A stretch of 64,000 nucleotides of DNA from Thinopyrum elongatum (Eukaryota > Streptophyta > Magnoliopsida > Poales > Poaceae), in contig CM022302.1 of assembly GCA_011799875.1 (NCBI GenBank), forward strand, positions 52,705,065 through 52,769,064, given 5' to 3'. Below are positions 1 to 10,096 of the stretch, one piece after another; position 1 is the first letter of the stretch, and every line of letters begins with the position of its first letter. A program made the position numbers and the translations under genes. The notes beneath the pieces are model-generated. The model worked only from the letters and a program-made list of their open reading frames with translations, had not been told where the DNA came from and did no database searches.

Positions 1-299
1 TTGAATTTGATGAACAAAACAATGTTCATGAATTTAATAGAAAAATTGCAAAAAAAAAGAGAAAAAGAAAAGAAAAAAAGAAAAAAAGAAAAAGGGAAAT
101 AGAAAAGAAAAAGGAAATTAAAGGAAAAATAAAAAAATGAAAAAAGAAAAAGAAGGAAAAAATGAAAGGGAAAAACAGAAAATGGGCCGGCCAACACGAA
201 TAACCGCGCGCGAGGTGGGTACGCGTCAGGTCCCTCACAGCAACTTGCGCGCCGAATAGTATTTTCCCTCCCTTCTAGCGAGTCTGAGCAAGGCGAAAT
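1..299. repeat. A-rich low-complexity DNA
   Basis: From about 40 to 185 the sequence is nearly pure A and G (runs of GAAAAAG type), followed by about 110 bases of ordinary composition. The opposite strand reads as long Phe/Leu runs, which is a composition artefact. No gene is recognisable. Confidence 0.7.
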
Positions 300-1190
300 C
301 ATTAATTGAGGAGTACTCCTTGCAAAGATCACTCCCACCTCCTCAGATTGTGACAAGTGGCGCGCTGCATGTGCGCCACTTGACGCAACCTGGGAGTTTT
401 TCCTTTTTTCGTAGATCCGTTTATTTAAAACGTTTTATCTCTTAAATCGTGCATCCAAATCTCGAACCGTTTTCACCGCTGGATTCCTCGCGTCGAGATC
501 TTCAAAACTAGATCCCATGTTGATAGGTTTTGATGAATTTTTTTCAAGAAAAAAACCGGATGAAACAACCGGACAAAAAACCGAACCGGGAGCACGGTTT
601 TTTTCCCTTTCCAAAAGAGGCACAGCCGTGCCTCCCGCGAAAGCACGACCGTGCCTCTCGCGGAAGCAAAACCGTGCCTCTCGCGAAAGAAAGAAAAATA
701 TAAAATGCGGTTTTTTTCGTTTACAAGAGACACGGCCGTGCCTCTCGCGAAAGAAAAAAAACAGAAAACACATTTTTTTTCGATTCGCACCTCTCGCGAA
801 AGCCAAACCGTGCGTCTCGCGGAAGCAAAACCGTGCCTCTCGCGGAAGAAAAACAAAACAAAAAACGCGTATGTTTTTTCGTTTCTGAGAGGCACGGTCG
901 TGCCTCACGCAAAAGCAAAACCGTGCCTGTCGCGGAAGCAAAACCGTGTCATTCGTGGGAGCAAAAAAATGCGTTTTTCCGCTCAAATTTTTTTTTGTCC
1001 AAAAGCTAAGGTAGACCGGTGGAAAACCGGAAAAAAACCGTTTAACAAGCCGAAAACGCGTGCAGAAAAATAATAAAAAAAATCCGGAGGGAGCGCCTAG
1101 AGCGCGACACGCCGACACGTGACGGTGATCGTTACGAGGCTCCCGAAGGAGCGCTCGTTAACTAGTTGCTCCCCGAGGGAGGACTTGCGT
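300..1190. mobile_element. Candidate non-autonomous Mutator-like or unclassified repeat
   Basis: The block resembles a repeat common in Triticeae DNA. It has a GC-rich outer part near 308-400 (GAGGAGTACTCC, GATCAC, CGCGC) and a loosely related inverted counterpart near 1085-1185 (GCGCTCC, GATCACC, CGCGC on the other strand). The middle is AT-rich and carries repeated GC motifs. The ends are only weakly similar and I see no convincing target duplication, so both the class and the exact limits are uncertain. No transposase is present. Confidence 0.3.
612..960 (+). repeat. Interspersed short GC motif (about 10 copies)
   Basis: A motif close to CCGTGCCTCTCGCGGAAG recurs about ten times at irregular spacing (roughly 621, 647, 669, 732, 789, 806, 829, 890, 918, 940), separated by A-rich spacers. 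Overlapping ORFs on both strands rich in Arg, Lys and Phe arise from this repetition and are not credible genes. Confidence 0.75.
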
Positions 1191-1198
1191 GAAGTGCG

Positions 1199-1294
1199 GT
1201 GCTAGATGGGCCGGCGCAGGCACAGGGAGGCCATAGCCTCGTTTTCGTGCTAGATGGGCCGGCGCAGGCACAGGGAGGCCATAGCCTCGTTTTC
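1199..1294 (+). repeat. Perfect 48-bp tandem duplication
   Basis: Two adjacent identical 48-bp copies (1199-1246 and 1247-1294), each starting GTGCTAGATGGGCC and ending CTCGTTTTC. I find no mismatch between them, so the duplication is recent relative to the decayed surroundings. Confidence 0.9.
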
Positions 1295-2095
1295 ATTTTT
1301 TTACTTTCTTTGTACCTTCAAATATTCTAAATAAGCATATTACAAAAACAAAACATTACACAAAATATTTAAAAATGTTAAATGTGTATATAGAAAATGT
1401 TTCTCATATATACGGAAAATTGATACAAAAAACTAAACAATATGTGTGGAAAAAGTGGATTATGTATTTAAAAAATATTAATCCAAGCATTTGAAAAAAT
1501 GTTGAACAAGTATTTGAGAAATGTTAAATTTGCATAGAAAAATGTTGACCATGGATTCAAAAAATGTTAACTTGTATTTGAAGAATGTTAATCAAGCATA
1601 TGAAAAAACAAGTCAAATGTGTATAGAAAAAATGTTGACCATCTATTCGAAAAATGTTTATGTGGTATTTGAAAAATATTACTCAAGCATTTGGAAAAAT
1701 GTTAAATGTGTATAGAAAAAATGTTGACCTTCGAAAAATGTTACTCAAGCATTTGAAAAATGTTAAATGTGTAAAAACTATGTATTAAGAATATTAATTT
1801 TATATTTAAAAAATGTTAAAAGTGTATTTGAAAATTTTATTAGATATATAACAAAATTGTGTATGGAAAAATAGTGGAAACCTGAGAGAAAAAAAAAGGA
1901 AACCGATGAAAATGGGAAAAGGACAAACAAAACTAAAGGAAAATGAAGGGAAAAAAAGAAAGAAAAGGGAAAAAAAAGTGAAACCGAGAAAGAAACAAAG
2001 AAAATCAAAAGAAGGAAAAGAAAAAAACCAGTAAAAACAAAGAAAGAAACAAAGGAAATAAACAAGAAAAGACAAACACAAAAAATAACGGGAAA
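1295..2095. repeat. AT-rich block with repeated AAAATGTTAA-type motif
   Basis: About 800 bases of A-rich DNA. Between about 1370 and 1830 short variants of a GAAAAATGTTAA / GTGTATAGAAAA motif recur every 30-60 bases. From 1880 to 2090 it becomes almost pure A and G. ORFs here are compositional. No gene is seen. Confidence 0.65.
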
Positions 2096-2290
2096 CTAGT
2101 GGATACCCGATTGTTTTCCTTCAAGTTAGACGCGTGGTTCTAATTTAACACAACCCCGACCGTGACTTGGTGGCTAGTAGCGCCGCGAAGCAATTCTACT
2201 CTATTTCTTTTAAGCTAGAAGCTAATGGCCGACCTATTAATGTAGACTCTTCGAGCGAGAGATCCTACCCTCTCGCTATAAGCGAGATAT
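2096..2290. other. Unassigned spacer
   Basis: Mixed-composition DNA upstream of the LINE remnant. No ORF, repeat or terminus is recognised. Confidence 0.5.
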
Positions 2291-2410
2291 AGCCTTTGTG
2301 CCATCAAGGAGCTTACCACGACATATTTGCAGCCTATGTTGGACCACGTTAGGAAGTTCATCCTGGCGTGGCAGTGTGGTCTTATCTAGCGGCCTGGCTA
2401 ACTGGTCTTA
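2291..2410 (+). pseudogene. LINE reverse-transcriptase remnant, left piece
   Basis: The + strand encodes a stretch typical of the C-terminal part of plant LINE reverse transcriptases: a LTTTYLQPMLDHVRKF-like segment, then a WQ.GLI..PG.LVL segment. Two in-frame stops interrupt it (a TAG and a TAA near 2387-2399). It ends exactly at the TTA target duplication of the Harbinger-like element. The frame continues at 11165-11809 if that element and one TTA are removed. Known for the family: LINE ORF2 proteins carry endonuclease, RT and a C-terminal zinc-binding region. Only a late RT segment is visible here, so it is a dead 5'-truncated copy. Confidence 0.75.
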
Positions 2411-3216
2411 GAGCATGTCCAGCCGCGCCCCCAACAAACCCCCTCAAGGTCCTTTTTTAGCGTCGGCGCCGAAAATTCGACTCAGTCGCGCCCCTAGAAA
2501 CTCACTTTTCGCCGTTTAGGGTCGAATTTGGCGCCGGCGGACCCAGGCCGAACCCGGCGCGCTGGGGGGCGCCGAGGGGCGCCGAGGGAAACAGTTTTGG
2601 CACGAAAGCCTGGTGGGCCCGCCGAGTCAGCGACCGAGCATGTTCGTCGTCCTCATCGCCTCGGTTTCCAGCGGAGAATCAATGCCAAGGCTGCCGCGCC
2701 GGTCAGCCTTCCATTGATGCCTCACAGGCGGCGCAGTGAGGCGCGGGGACAGTGAGGCGTGGGGACGCGCGTCCCGCCCGCTCCCGCCATGCGTACACAC
2801 GGCGGCCGCCTTCTCGCCACCCACGCACGACTATAACAGCCGTCCCTCCCTCGCCGGTGAGCGCACACTCCATCGCCACAGAACCCACTCCCCCCCTCTC
2901 GACCTCTCACCGCCGACGCGCAACTCTCCCCCCCCCCCCGACGACGAGCATGGCCGAACACTACCCAGGCGATGGTGCGGCGGCCAACGGCTTCGGCCGC
3001 CGCCACCTGCACGAGGACAAGGCACGCCTCCTCTACGAGGCCGACTACCCGGCGCCGCCGGACGTGCGGGTGCCGGGTTCCCGGAGGCTCTGCGCCGGCG
3101 GCATCCCGGTGCCTCCAGTGCCCACCGGAGCTGATCGGCGTGCCGAAATCGCGCGCATCCGGTCCTCGCTGCCGGAGCAGGCGCGGAACCAGCCGAGGTA
3201 CGCCCCCGACAGCAAC

Positions 3217-3240
3217 CACTACAAGAAATATGTCAACTTG
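3217..3240 (+). repeat. CACTA-1 left terminal inverted repeat
   Basis: 24 bases starting CACTACAAG that are identical to the reverse complement of 10073-10096. Confidence 0.95.
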
Positions 3241-3420
3241 CGACCATCACTATTGGTCGCTGAATGGTCATTGTTTTTCATTTGCGACCTTTTTGTGACA
3301 AAAAACAGATGGTCAAAAGCTGGCCGTCGTAAACTAAAATTAACGACCTTCTTTGTGATATGTAAAAGGTCGTTGGTTCTACGACCAAATTTTTGGTCAC
3401 TGGCAGCCTCCCCAGGCCAC
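3241..3420. repeat. CACTA-1 left subterminal repeats
   Basis: Multiple GGTC, GACC, TTGGTCG and ACGACC motifs occur in both orientations. CACTA elements typically carry such subterminal arrays as transposase-binding sites. The matching set near the other end lies at about 9905-10055. Confidence 0.7.
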
Positions 3421-4657
3421 GTAGGATCCAGCGTGGCAAGCTGACATGGATAAGAATCAGCCCGGTCCAATTCGATGTTTTACATGGGCCGAGCCCATTA
3501 ATTCAGCCTTTTTAATATTTATTTTTCCTGTTAATTTTTGCTAGCTACATGGGCTTGGGCCATTGATTCGGCCTTTTTTGCTTTCTGAGATGCAGTCTTT
3601 TCACATTCTATATAATTTCGCTTTTCAGGTTTTCTTTGTTTTTTGTTACATTCAATTTTCAGATTATTGTAGTCAACTGGGTGCATATTGTCAGATTCTT
3701 CTAGGCACTAGGTCCCAAACATCAGGTTTTAATTTTTCACAACTTGTAACTCAACGATATACCAATCAGAGAACACATTTAAAATATATTCAAATAACAG
3801 CCAAATCACCGATATACCAATCAAGTTTATTACATTCCACCAATCACAATATTACACCAATCACAATATAGCACTCTACAGATAAAACGCTCAACAAGTA
3901 CAAGCACGTCTCCAACACCTTAGCGCCTTCGACCTGCAAAACATCACATCCAGCCACATATTAACGATCAAATCAATTCACCCCTTGACGGCAATAAAAA
4001 ACGGTGCTGTATTGGAAGCAATACTCCAATACTGCTGTAATACTCCAATACTGCTGTATTGGAAGCAATACTGCAGTAGTTCAAGCAGTACTTCAGTACT
4101 GTAGTTCAGTGGAGTAGCTGCAAAGAATTAACACTAAGCATAAGATACACTAAGAATTTTCAGTGGAGCAGCTGCACATAATTAAGAAAGCATCAGCAAG
4201 TTAACAAGCTACTGAAAAACTACTGCAACCAAAACAGTACTGCAAAATACAGAATTTGCAAAAATTTGTAAACTGAAATTTTTTGCCAAGGAAACAAAAT
4301 TTTATAGCTTCAGGCCTACAGAATAGCTTCAGGCTGGAGCACTACAGTTGTTGGTTAGACTTCATATAGCTTCAGGCTGGTTGGAGTACTAGAGCAGCAA
4401 CCATTTCATGGTTAGACTACTCCATTTGCATTAGCCAAATATTCATATATCTACAGTAGCTTCAGGCTGGTTGCCTGACTAAATAGTCATCCTCTCGTGA
4501 GGATTCTGCAGCAGAAGAGTTGCTGCTTAGGTAGTGGCAATAGTTGACCCTACGCTAAACTGCTCGTTGCAATTTTGGACTGAATGTATTGAGATGTTTA
4601 GCTACTGTCAGCAGAGTTGCAGAGTAGTGATTTACGGACGGGGTGTGATGGGCTCAC
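3421..4657. other. CACTA-1 interior without recognised gene
   Basis: Moderately AT-rich DNA with short local repeats: an AATACTGCTGTA / ACTCCAATACTGC cluster at 4010-4110 and four copies of an AGCTTCAGGCT motif at 4309-4470. It could be 3' UTR and intron DNA of the captured gene fragment that follows on the minus strand, but I cannot show this. Confidence 0.4.
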
Positions 4658-4752
4658 CGAAGTAGAAGGTGGCGTACTTGGTGCAGACCTCGCCGCAGCG
4701 GTCGTAGGCATCGCCCAGGAGGCCCCAACCGAGTGCTTGTTTCAGCACCAAG
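4658..4752 (-). pseudogene. Captured phytoene synthase exon fragment (probable)
   Basis: Read on the minus strand, this encodes LLGDAYDRCGEVCTKYATFYFG. The DAYDRCGEVC..YA.TFY.G pattern is characteristic of the start of the plant phytoene synthase core, the enzyme that joins two geranylgeranyl diphosphates in carotenoid synthesis in plastids. One residue appears missing compared with the usual YAKTFYLG. The exon is followed by a good splice donor, G|GTGAGC, at about the place where such a junction would be plausible. No neighbouring synthase exon was found, so it is a single-exon capture inside CACTA-1, not a working gene. The identification is from motif memory and needs an alignment. Confidence 0.55.
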
Positions 4753-5118
4753 TTAAATTCAGTCAAGCATGTAAGTAGATTCAGACCAGCAGCATACCAA
4801 GCAAAAAATGAAGTATGGCTCTGAAGGGAATTCTATGATCGTCGGAGCATCCTGTAATGTTTAGAACCCCAAGATAGTGATATCAGTGCAGGACTGGAAC
4901 AAAGAATGATGGCATACTAGACGAGCAGTGAGTGGCAGAACAGAGCAAACATATATCAAGGTAAAGGTGATTCCATCTATGCACCATGATTCTTTTGTCC
5001 AGGAAAAGATATCATCTGAACTGTAGTCGACCTAGAGTGTACGAAGGCATAGTATTTGTCTATCCAGAATATACTACCGAGTGTTGTATTCTTTTTCCAG
5101 TCAAAAACATTAAGCTAT
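4753..5118. other. No recognised feature
   Basis: Ordinary-composition DNA between two possible captured gene fragments. No convincing ORF or repeat. It could be intron sequence of the minus-strand fragments. Confidence 0.4.
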
Positions 5119-5316
5119 CTATCTAGTACAGTAGCTGCTAGCCATGAGAGCGGTGAAGATTGAGGTGACCTGAGCAAGCGCCAAGGGCTGATGGTCAGTC
5201 GGTGATGCTGAACCCGGTGGCCCCATTTGTTCGCTGGTCATGGTCGCCATGGTTCCAAGGTCCTGCAGAAATTGGCAGCCACTCTGTGTCAAAGCTCCCC
5301 CGTGGCGCCTAATCAA
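5119..5316 (-). other. Unrecognised minus-strand ORF in CACTA-1
   Basis: A 65-codon ORF in DNA of higher GC than its surroundings. It contains a CTGCAG|GACC acceptor-like junction and a CTCAG|GTCACC donor-like junction, so it may include an exon of a captured gene. The product has no motif I recognise. Coding status is doubtful. Confidence 0.25.
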
Positions 5317-5418
5317 AACAAAGCAAGAATGGGGGATCTAGCACACGGTGGATGCGAGCTAGGACAAAGTGGGGGAGGCGATTTACCTCATGTGCTCGAC
5401 GGACGAAGGCGGCGGATC

Positions 5419-5508
5419 TCAGACGAACAGGTCGCAGTCGTAGCTCTCCTCGCCCCCGCTGTTAGCGACGACGGGCGTCTCCCCATCCTTGAGCATCTTC
5501 CGCGCCAT
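5419..5508 (-). pseudogene. 5' end of an unidentified captured gene
   Basis: A short minus-strand ORF of 29 codons begins at ATG 5508-5506 in a good plant start context (AAGCCATGGCG). It reads MARKMLKDGE... and ends at TGA 5421-5419. An ATGAG|GTAAAT splice-donor-like site lies a little further on. The GC-rich DNA beyond the start (5510-5990) looks like a promoter and 5' leader. The likely explanation is capture of a gene's first exon by CACTA-1. I do not recognise the protein. Confidence 0.35.
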
Positions 5509-5509
5509 G

Positions 5510-5990
5510 GCTTGGACTCCGGTCAGCCGCTGAACAGAACCCTAGGACGACGCTTGGGGGCGCAGGCGTGGGGGTGAGACATGGATCAGATGCCCACGGG
5601 CATCGCGCGGCGGCGGCGGCAACGGCGAACGATGGAGGGATGCGTGGCCGCCATGAGGGTTTTGGGGGCCGGGCCGACGCCGTAAGTGCTCAGAACGGCG
5701 GCACCGTCGCGCTCCGAGCGCGGTCGTCGGAGGCGATGCGGAGCAAGCATGGATGGTACGAGGCCGTGGAGACGAGGCTGCGGTGCCGGCGCGAGGGTGG
5801 ATCGAGGGGAGGGGAGGAGGGTGGATCGAGGGGAGGAGACGAGGCTGCGGTGCCAGTGGTGGGTGGGTGTGGGTGGCGGCGGGGTTGCCTCGATGGGATC
5901 TGGGGGATCCAGGGGAGGGTGGGTGGGTAGGTTAGGGTTTCTGTTTCTCGGGAGAAGCTCCGCCGTTTGATGGATGCGCGATGTATGGCT
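5510..5990 (-). promoter_or_regulatory. GC-rich leader/promoter-like DNA of captured fragment
   Basis: A strong GC island inside an otherwise AT-rich transposon. On the minus strand it contains AAACCCTAACC (about 5930-5942), a telo-box-like motif common in plant promoters of translation and housekeeping genes. ORFs on both strands here are long only because of the GC bias. The segment 5755-5865 also has an internal near-duplication (GGAGACGAGGCTGCGGTGCC twice). Confidence 0.35.
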
Positions 5991-6059
5991 CAGATTGCTC
6001 CAATTTGGTGATCCGCGTGATGGCGGTTCCTCGCGTCTCATTGGCCGGCTGTCTCACGC

Positions 6060-8950
6060 TAGAATCTCAAAAAATTGAACTCAAATCTCTGAATATTTTT
6101 CAAAAAAACAAAACAATGGCATAGTTCGTCAAAATGATCTCGTATTTCGCATAAGTATGCATCTTGGAATGGCAAACAATGTTGCCAAATAGAGCTTTCA
6201 TTTTCTTTGCACAAAAAAAGCATTTTCTATTTTTTGAGTGCCCAAAATGAGCTTTTTTGTGAAGAACCTACCATATATTTGTTGCAAAATTGGAGCAAAT
6301 CAATTTTCTAAAATATTAGGCCATATTTAATGTACAATTGATCAAATGGTTTGGGGTCAAAAACTTTGATCCACCTCTCATGAAAAAAAAAATTTCGCCG
6401 GTTCAGCTGGAACCGGGTCAAGTTTGAACTGCAGCTGCCTCATAGTTTGCTCTTTATTTTCTCCAAAAAATATTTCTAGGTACAAAAGTATCTATTTCTT
6501 CAGAGATACTCCAAAAGTTTTGCAATATTCAAACCCTAGCTACGAACGGTCATACCCGCCGTTTTGACCGTATTTTGAAACGGGCATGAAAAATTCAAAA
6601 AAAATCAAAAAATTAGAAAACCTTCGCATTGTGTCATTATATGTGACTAAGTTACCCAGAAAAATAATAAACTTATAATATGGCAATTATTTTAAAAAAG
6701 TGTTCTAAAAAATGAGCTATCATATGTGAAAATTCGTGGCTTTTAAGTCATATCATCACTGTTATGGCCACATTCATGGCATAGTTTGTTAAAATAATCT
6801 AATATTGTGTACAAGGTTGCATCTTGGAATGGCAAACAATGTTGACTAAGGAAGTTTTCTTTTTCTTTGGACGGAAAATTCATTTTCTGTTTTTCGAGTG
6901 CCTAAAATGAGTTTTTTTTTGTGAAGGACCTACCATATATTTGTTGCAAAATTGGACCAAATCAGTTTTTTAAAATATTATGCCATATTTAATGTACAAT
7001 TGACCAAATGGTTCGGTGTCAGAAGTTTTGATCCACCTCTCGTGAAAAAGATAAATTTTCGCCGATTCAGTTGGAAGCGGGTTTTGAAATGGGCATGAAA
7101 AATTCAAAAAAAATAAAAAAATTGGCAAACCTTCACGTTGTGTCTTTATATGTGACCAAGCTATCAGGAAAAATAATAAACTTGTAATACGGCAATTACT
7201 TTAAAAAAGTATTCTCAGAAATGAGCTATCATGTGTGAAGATTTATGGCTTTCAAGCTAAATGATCAATCTTATGGCCACATTCATGACATAGTTTGTTT
7301 AAATGATATAATATTGTGCACAAGGGTGTATATTGGAATGGCAAACAATGTTGACTAAGGAAGTTTTCTTCTTCTTTGACGGAAATTTTATTTTTTATTT
7401 TTCGAGTGACCAAAATGAGTTTTTTGTGAAGGGCCTACCAAATAATTGTTGCAAAATTGGACCAAATCAATTTTCTAATATACCAAATCATATTTGATGC
7501 ACATTTGACAAATGATTGGGTGTCAAAAAATTTGATTCACCTCTCGTGAAAAAGACAAATTTACGTCGATTCAGCTGGAAGCGGGTCAAATTTGAATTGC
7601 AGCTGCCTTATAGTTTGCTATTTATTTTTTTCAAAAATTATTTCTAAGTACATAAGTATCTATTTAATCATAGGAACACTAAAAGTTTTCGACGATCCAA
7701 CCACTAGCTAGGAACGGTCATGCCCGCCGTTTTGACCGCATTTTGAAATGGGCATGAAAAATTCAAAAAAATCAAAAAATTGGCAAACCTTCACGTTGTG
7801 TCTTTATATATGACCAAGTTACCAGGAAAAATAATAAACTTGTAATACGGCAATTACTTTAAAAAAGTGTTCTCAGAAATGAGCTATCATGTGTGAAGAT
7901 TCATGGCTTTCAAGCCAAATGTTCAATCTTATGGCCACATTCATGACATAGTTTGTTTAAATGATCTAATATTGTGCACAAGGGTGCATATTGGAATAGC
8001 AAACAATATTGACTATGGAAGTTTTCTTCTTCTTTGCACGGAAATTTCATTTTCCATTTTTCGAGTGACCAAAATGAGTTTTTTTGTGAAGGGCCTACCA
8101 AATAAGTGTTGCAAAATTGGACCAAATCAATTTTTGTAATTTACCAGACCATATTTGATGCACAATTGACCAAATGATTGGGTGTCAAAAGATTTGATCC
8201 ACCTCTCGTTAAAAAAACAAATTTCCGTCGATTCAGTTGGAAGCGGGTCAAATTTGAACTGCAGCTGCCTTATAGTTTGCTATTTATTTTTTCAAAAATC
8301 ATTTCTAGGTACATAAGTATCTATTTCATCATAGAAACACCAATAGTTTTTCAAGATTCAACCATTACCTAGGAACGGTCATGCCCGACGTTTTGACCGC
8401 ATTTTGAAATGGGCATGAAAAATTCAAAAAAAATTAAAAAATTGGCAAACCTTCACGTTGTGTCTTTATATGTGACCAAGTTACAAGGAAAAACAATAAA
8501 CTTGTAATACAACAATTACTTCAAAAAAGTGTTATCAGAAATGAGCTATCATGTGTGAAGATTCATGGCTTTCAAGCCAAATGATCAATCTTATGACCAC
8601 ATTCATGACATAGTTTGTTTAAATGATCTAATACTGTGCACAAGGGTGCATATTGGAATGGCAAACAATGTTGACTACGGAAGTTTTCTTCTTCTTTGCA
8701 CGGAAATTTCATTTTTCATTTTTCAAGGTCCCAAAATGAGTTTTTTTGTGAATGACCTACCATATATTTCTTGCAAAATTGAACCAAATCAATTTGCTAA
8801 ATAATAGGCCATATTTAATGTACAATTGACCAAATGGTTGGGTGTAAAAAGTTTTTGATCTAACTCTCGTGAAAAAGACAAATTTCCGCAGATTCATTTT
8901 CCAATTTTCGAGTTCCCAAAATGAGTTTTTTTGTGAAGGACCTAACAAAT
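6060..8950. repeat. Tandem array of a ~660-bp unit inside CACTA-1
   Basis: The landmark CATAGTTTGTTTAAATGATC recurs at about 6120, 6780, 7290, 7948 and 8610, and the landmark CCAAAATGAGTTTTTTTGTG recurs in step. Periods are about 660, 510, 660 and 660 bp. The short second unit has lost about 150 bp between GGAAGCGGGT and TTTGAAATGGGC (near 7080). A final truncated unit ends near 8950. Unit landmarks include AACGGTCATGCCCG and repeated AAAAATTCAAAAAAAAT. ORFs such as 7903-8139 and 8565-8804 recur only because the unit recurs. Confidence 0.85.
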
Positions 8951-9840
8951 ATTTGTTGTAAAAAAACTTCTACATTTTTCAAGAATATTAGACTACATTT
9001 TATGGACAATTTTGTGTACAGTAGAAACATCATTAACATTTTTAATAAATATTGTGATGTCTAATAGTTTGAACACATGTGTACATTTTTAACACAAATT
9101 TTTTACATATTGTTTATATATGTTTTAACTTTTTTCAAATACATATTAACTGCTTTTCATATATCCCAACAAAAAAACATCTTTTCATACATACGTTTTG
9201 ATATCTATATTTGTTTTTACACATTGTACATTTTTTTATACATATAAAACATTGTTTATATACGTTAAGAAAATTTAAATACATGATTAACATTCTTAGA
9301 AAATCTTGTTTTGTTATCTACTTTTTCATATATATGTATATATATTGTAAAATTTCCATATGTACGTACTATGACTATTTTTTCATACGCATGAAACTTC
9401 TTTATACCTATCTAATATTATTATGATTATCATTTTTTATGCATGAAACTTTTCAAATACACACATTTTATATTTTAAAAACCATGATTACATTTTTTTA
9501 AATACGTATTAACATTAACATTTTTTTGGATTACACGTTAAGTTTTCTAATTGCTAAATCATATAGCAAGATTCACGAAGGAATTCGTTATTTTCCTATT
9601 CTTATGATTTTATATTGTTTAATTGGTTTGGAGATTTTTCTATAAGGAAAAACCATTTTAGAGTTATACAATGAAAACACTGTTTTTTAGACAATAATGA
9701 AAACTTGTTATTTTCACAGTTTTTCGTTGGGCCGAATTTTTTTTTTTTTGAGAAATATGAGGGCATCACACATTTCTTCCTGAATGGGCCGAGGCCTACA
9801 TGGCACACGAAAATTTTAAAAGAAAAAAAGGAGGTGGCCT
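8951..9840. repeat. AT-rich interior of CACTA-1
   Basis: Rich in ACATTTTT, TTATATATG and poly-T, resembling the inverse of the AT-rich block at 1295-1860. No gene recognised. Confidence 0.5.
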
Positions 9841-9899
9841 GGTTCCACCGAGGCCCAAGCCCACCTGAAGCGACACCTTAAGTACCAATGCATCCATGT

Positions 9900-10060
9900 T
9901 CACAACCTCATGACCATTCATATTGGTCGTAATCAGGTAGAAATAAGGTCGTCGACCATTGTTGTATGCTTTATGACCATTTGGTGTAAGACAATTTCAG
10001 GGATTGAGCCCTTCCAAGCGAAATGGCCGTGGATTTACGACCAATTCAGCTGGGGTCACT
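9900..10060. repeat. CACTA-1 right subterminal repeats
   Basis: GACCATT, TTGGTCG, AAGGTCGTCGACC and TTACGACC motifs mirror those at 3241-3420. This is the expected position for subterminal transposase-binding repeats. Confidence 0.7.
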
Positions 10061-10072
10061 GAGAGAATGTCA

Positions 10073-10096
10073 CAAGTTGACATATTTCTTGTAGTG
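10073..10096 (-). repeat. CACTA-1 right terminal inverted repeat
   Basis: 24 bases ending TTGTAGTG, the perfect inverted match of 3217-3240. AAC follows at 10097-10099 as target duplication. Confidence 0.95.

Larger units (their letters stand above)
3217..10096. mobile_element. CACTA-1: complete non-autonomous CACTA (En/Spm) transposon
   Basis: The left end starts CACTACAAGAAATATG. The right end is its reverse complement and finishes GTAGTG at 10096. The inverted repeats match perfectly for 24 bp. AAC is duplicated at 3214-3216 and 10097-10099, the 3-bp target duplication expected of CACTA elements. Both subterminal zones are rich in GGTC/GACC motifs. I see no TNP1- or TNP2-like transposase. 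The interior holds gene fragments (4658-5990), a ~660-bp tandem array (6060-8950) and AT-rich DNA. It therefore depends on a relative for movement. It interrupts the ORF of the Harbinger-like element, so it is the youngest layer of this nest. Confidence 0.93.

Noticed and set aside
26..238. Phe-rich minus-strand ORF, and similar ones at 1778-2081
   Set aside because: They result from long A/G runs on the + strand; the products are almost only Phe, Leu, Ser and Ile.
435..1118. 227-codon minus-strand ORF and overlapping ORFs on both strands
   Set aside because: Several frames are open over the same repeats, and the products repeat the same Arg/Phe motif. This is repeat structure rather than a gene.
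5568..6041. Overlapping GC-rich ORFs on both strands
   Set aside because: Compositional. No motif, and the likely use is as promoter/leader of a captured fragment.
6060..8950. CRISPR-like or centromeric satellite array
   Set aside because: The unit is 660 bp, has few copies, lies inside a CACTA transposon in a plant genome, and has no short-repeat/spacer structure.
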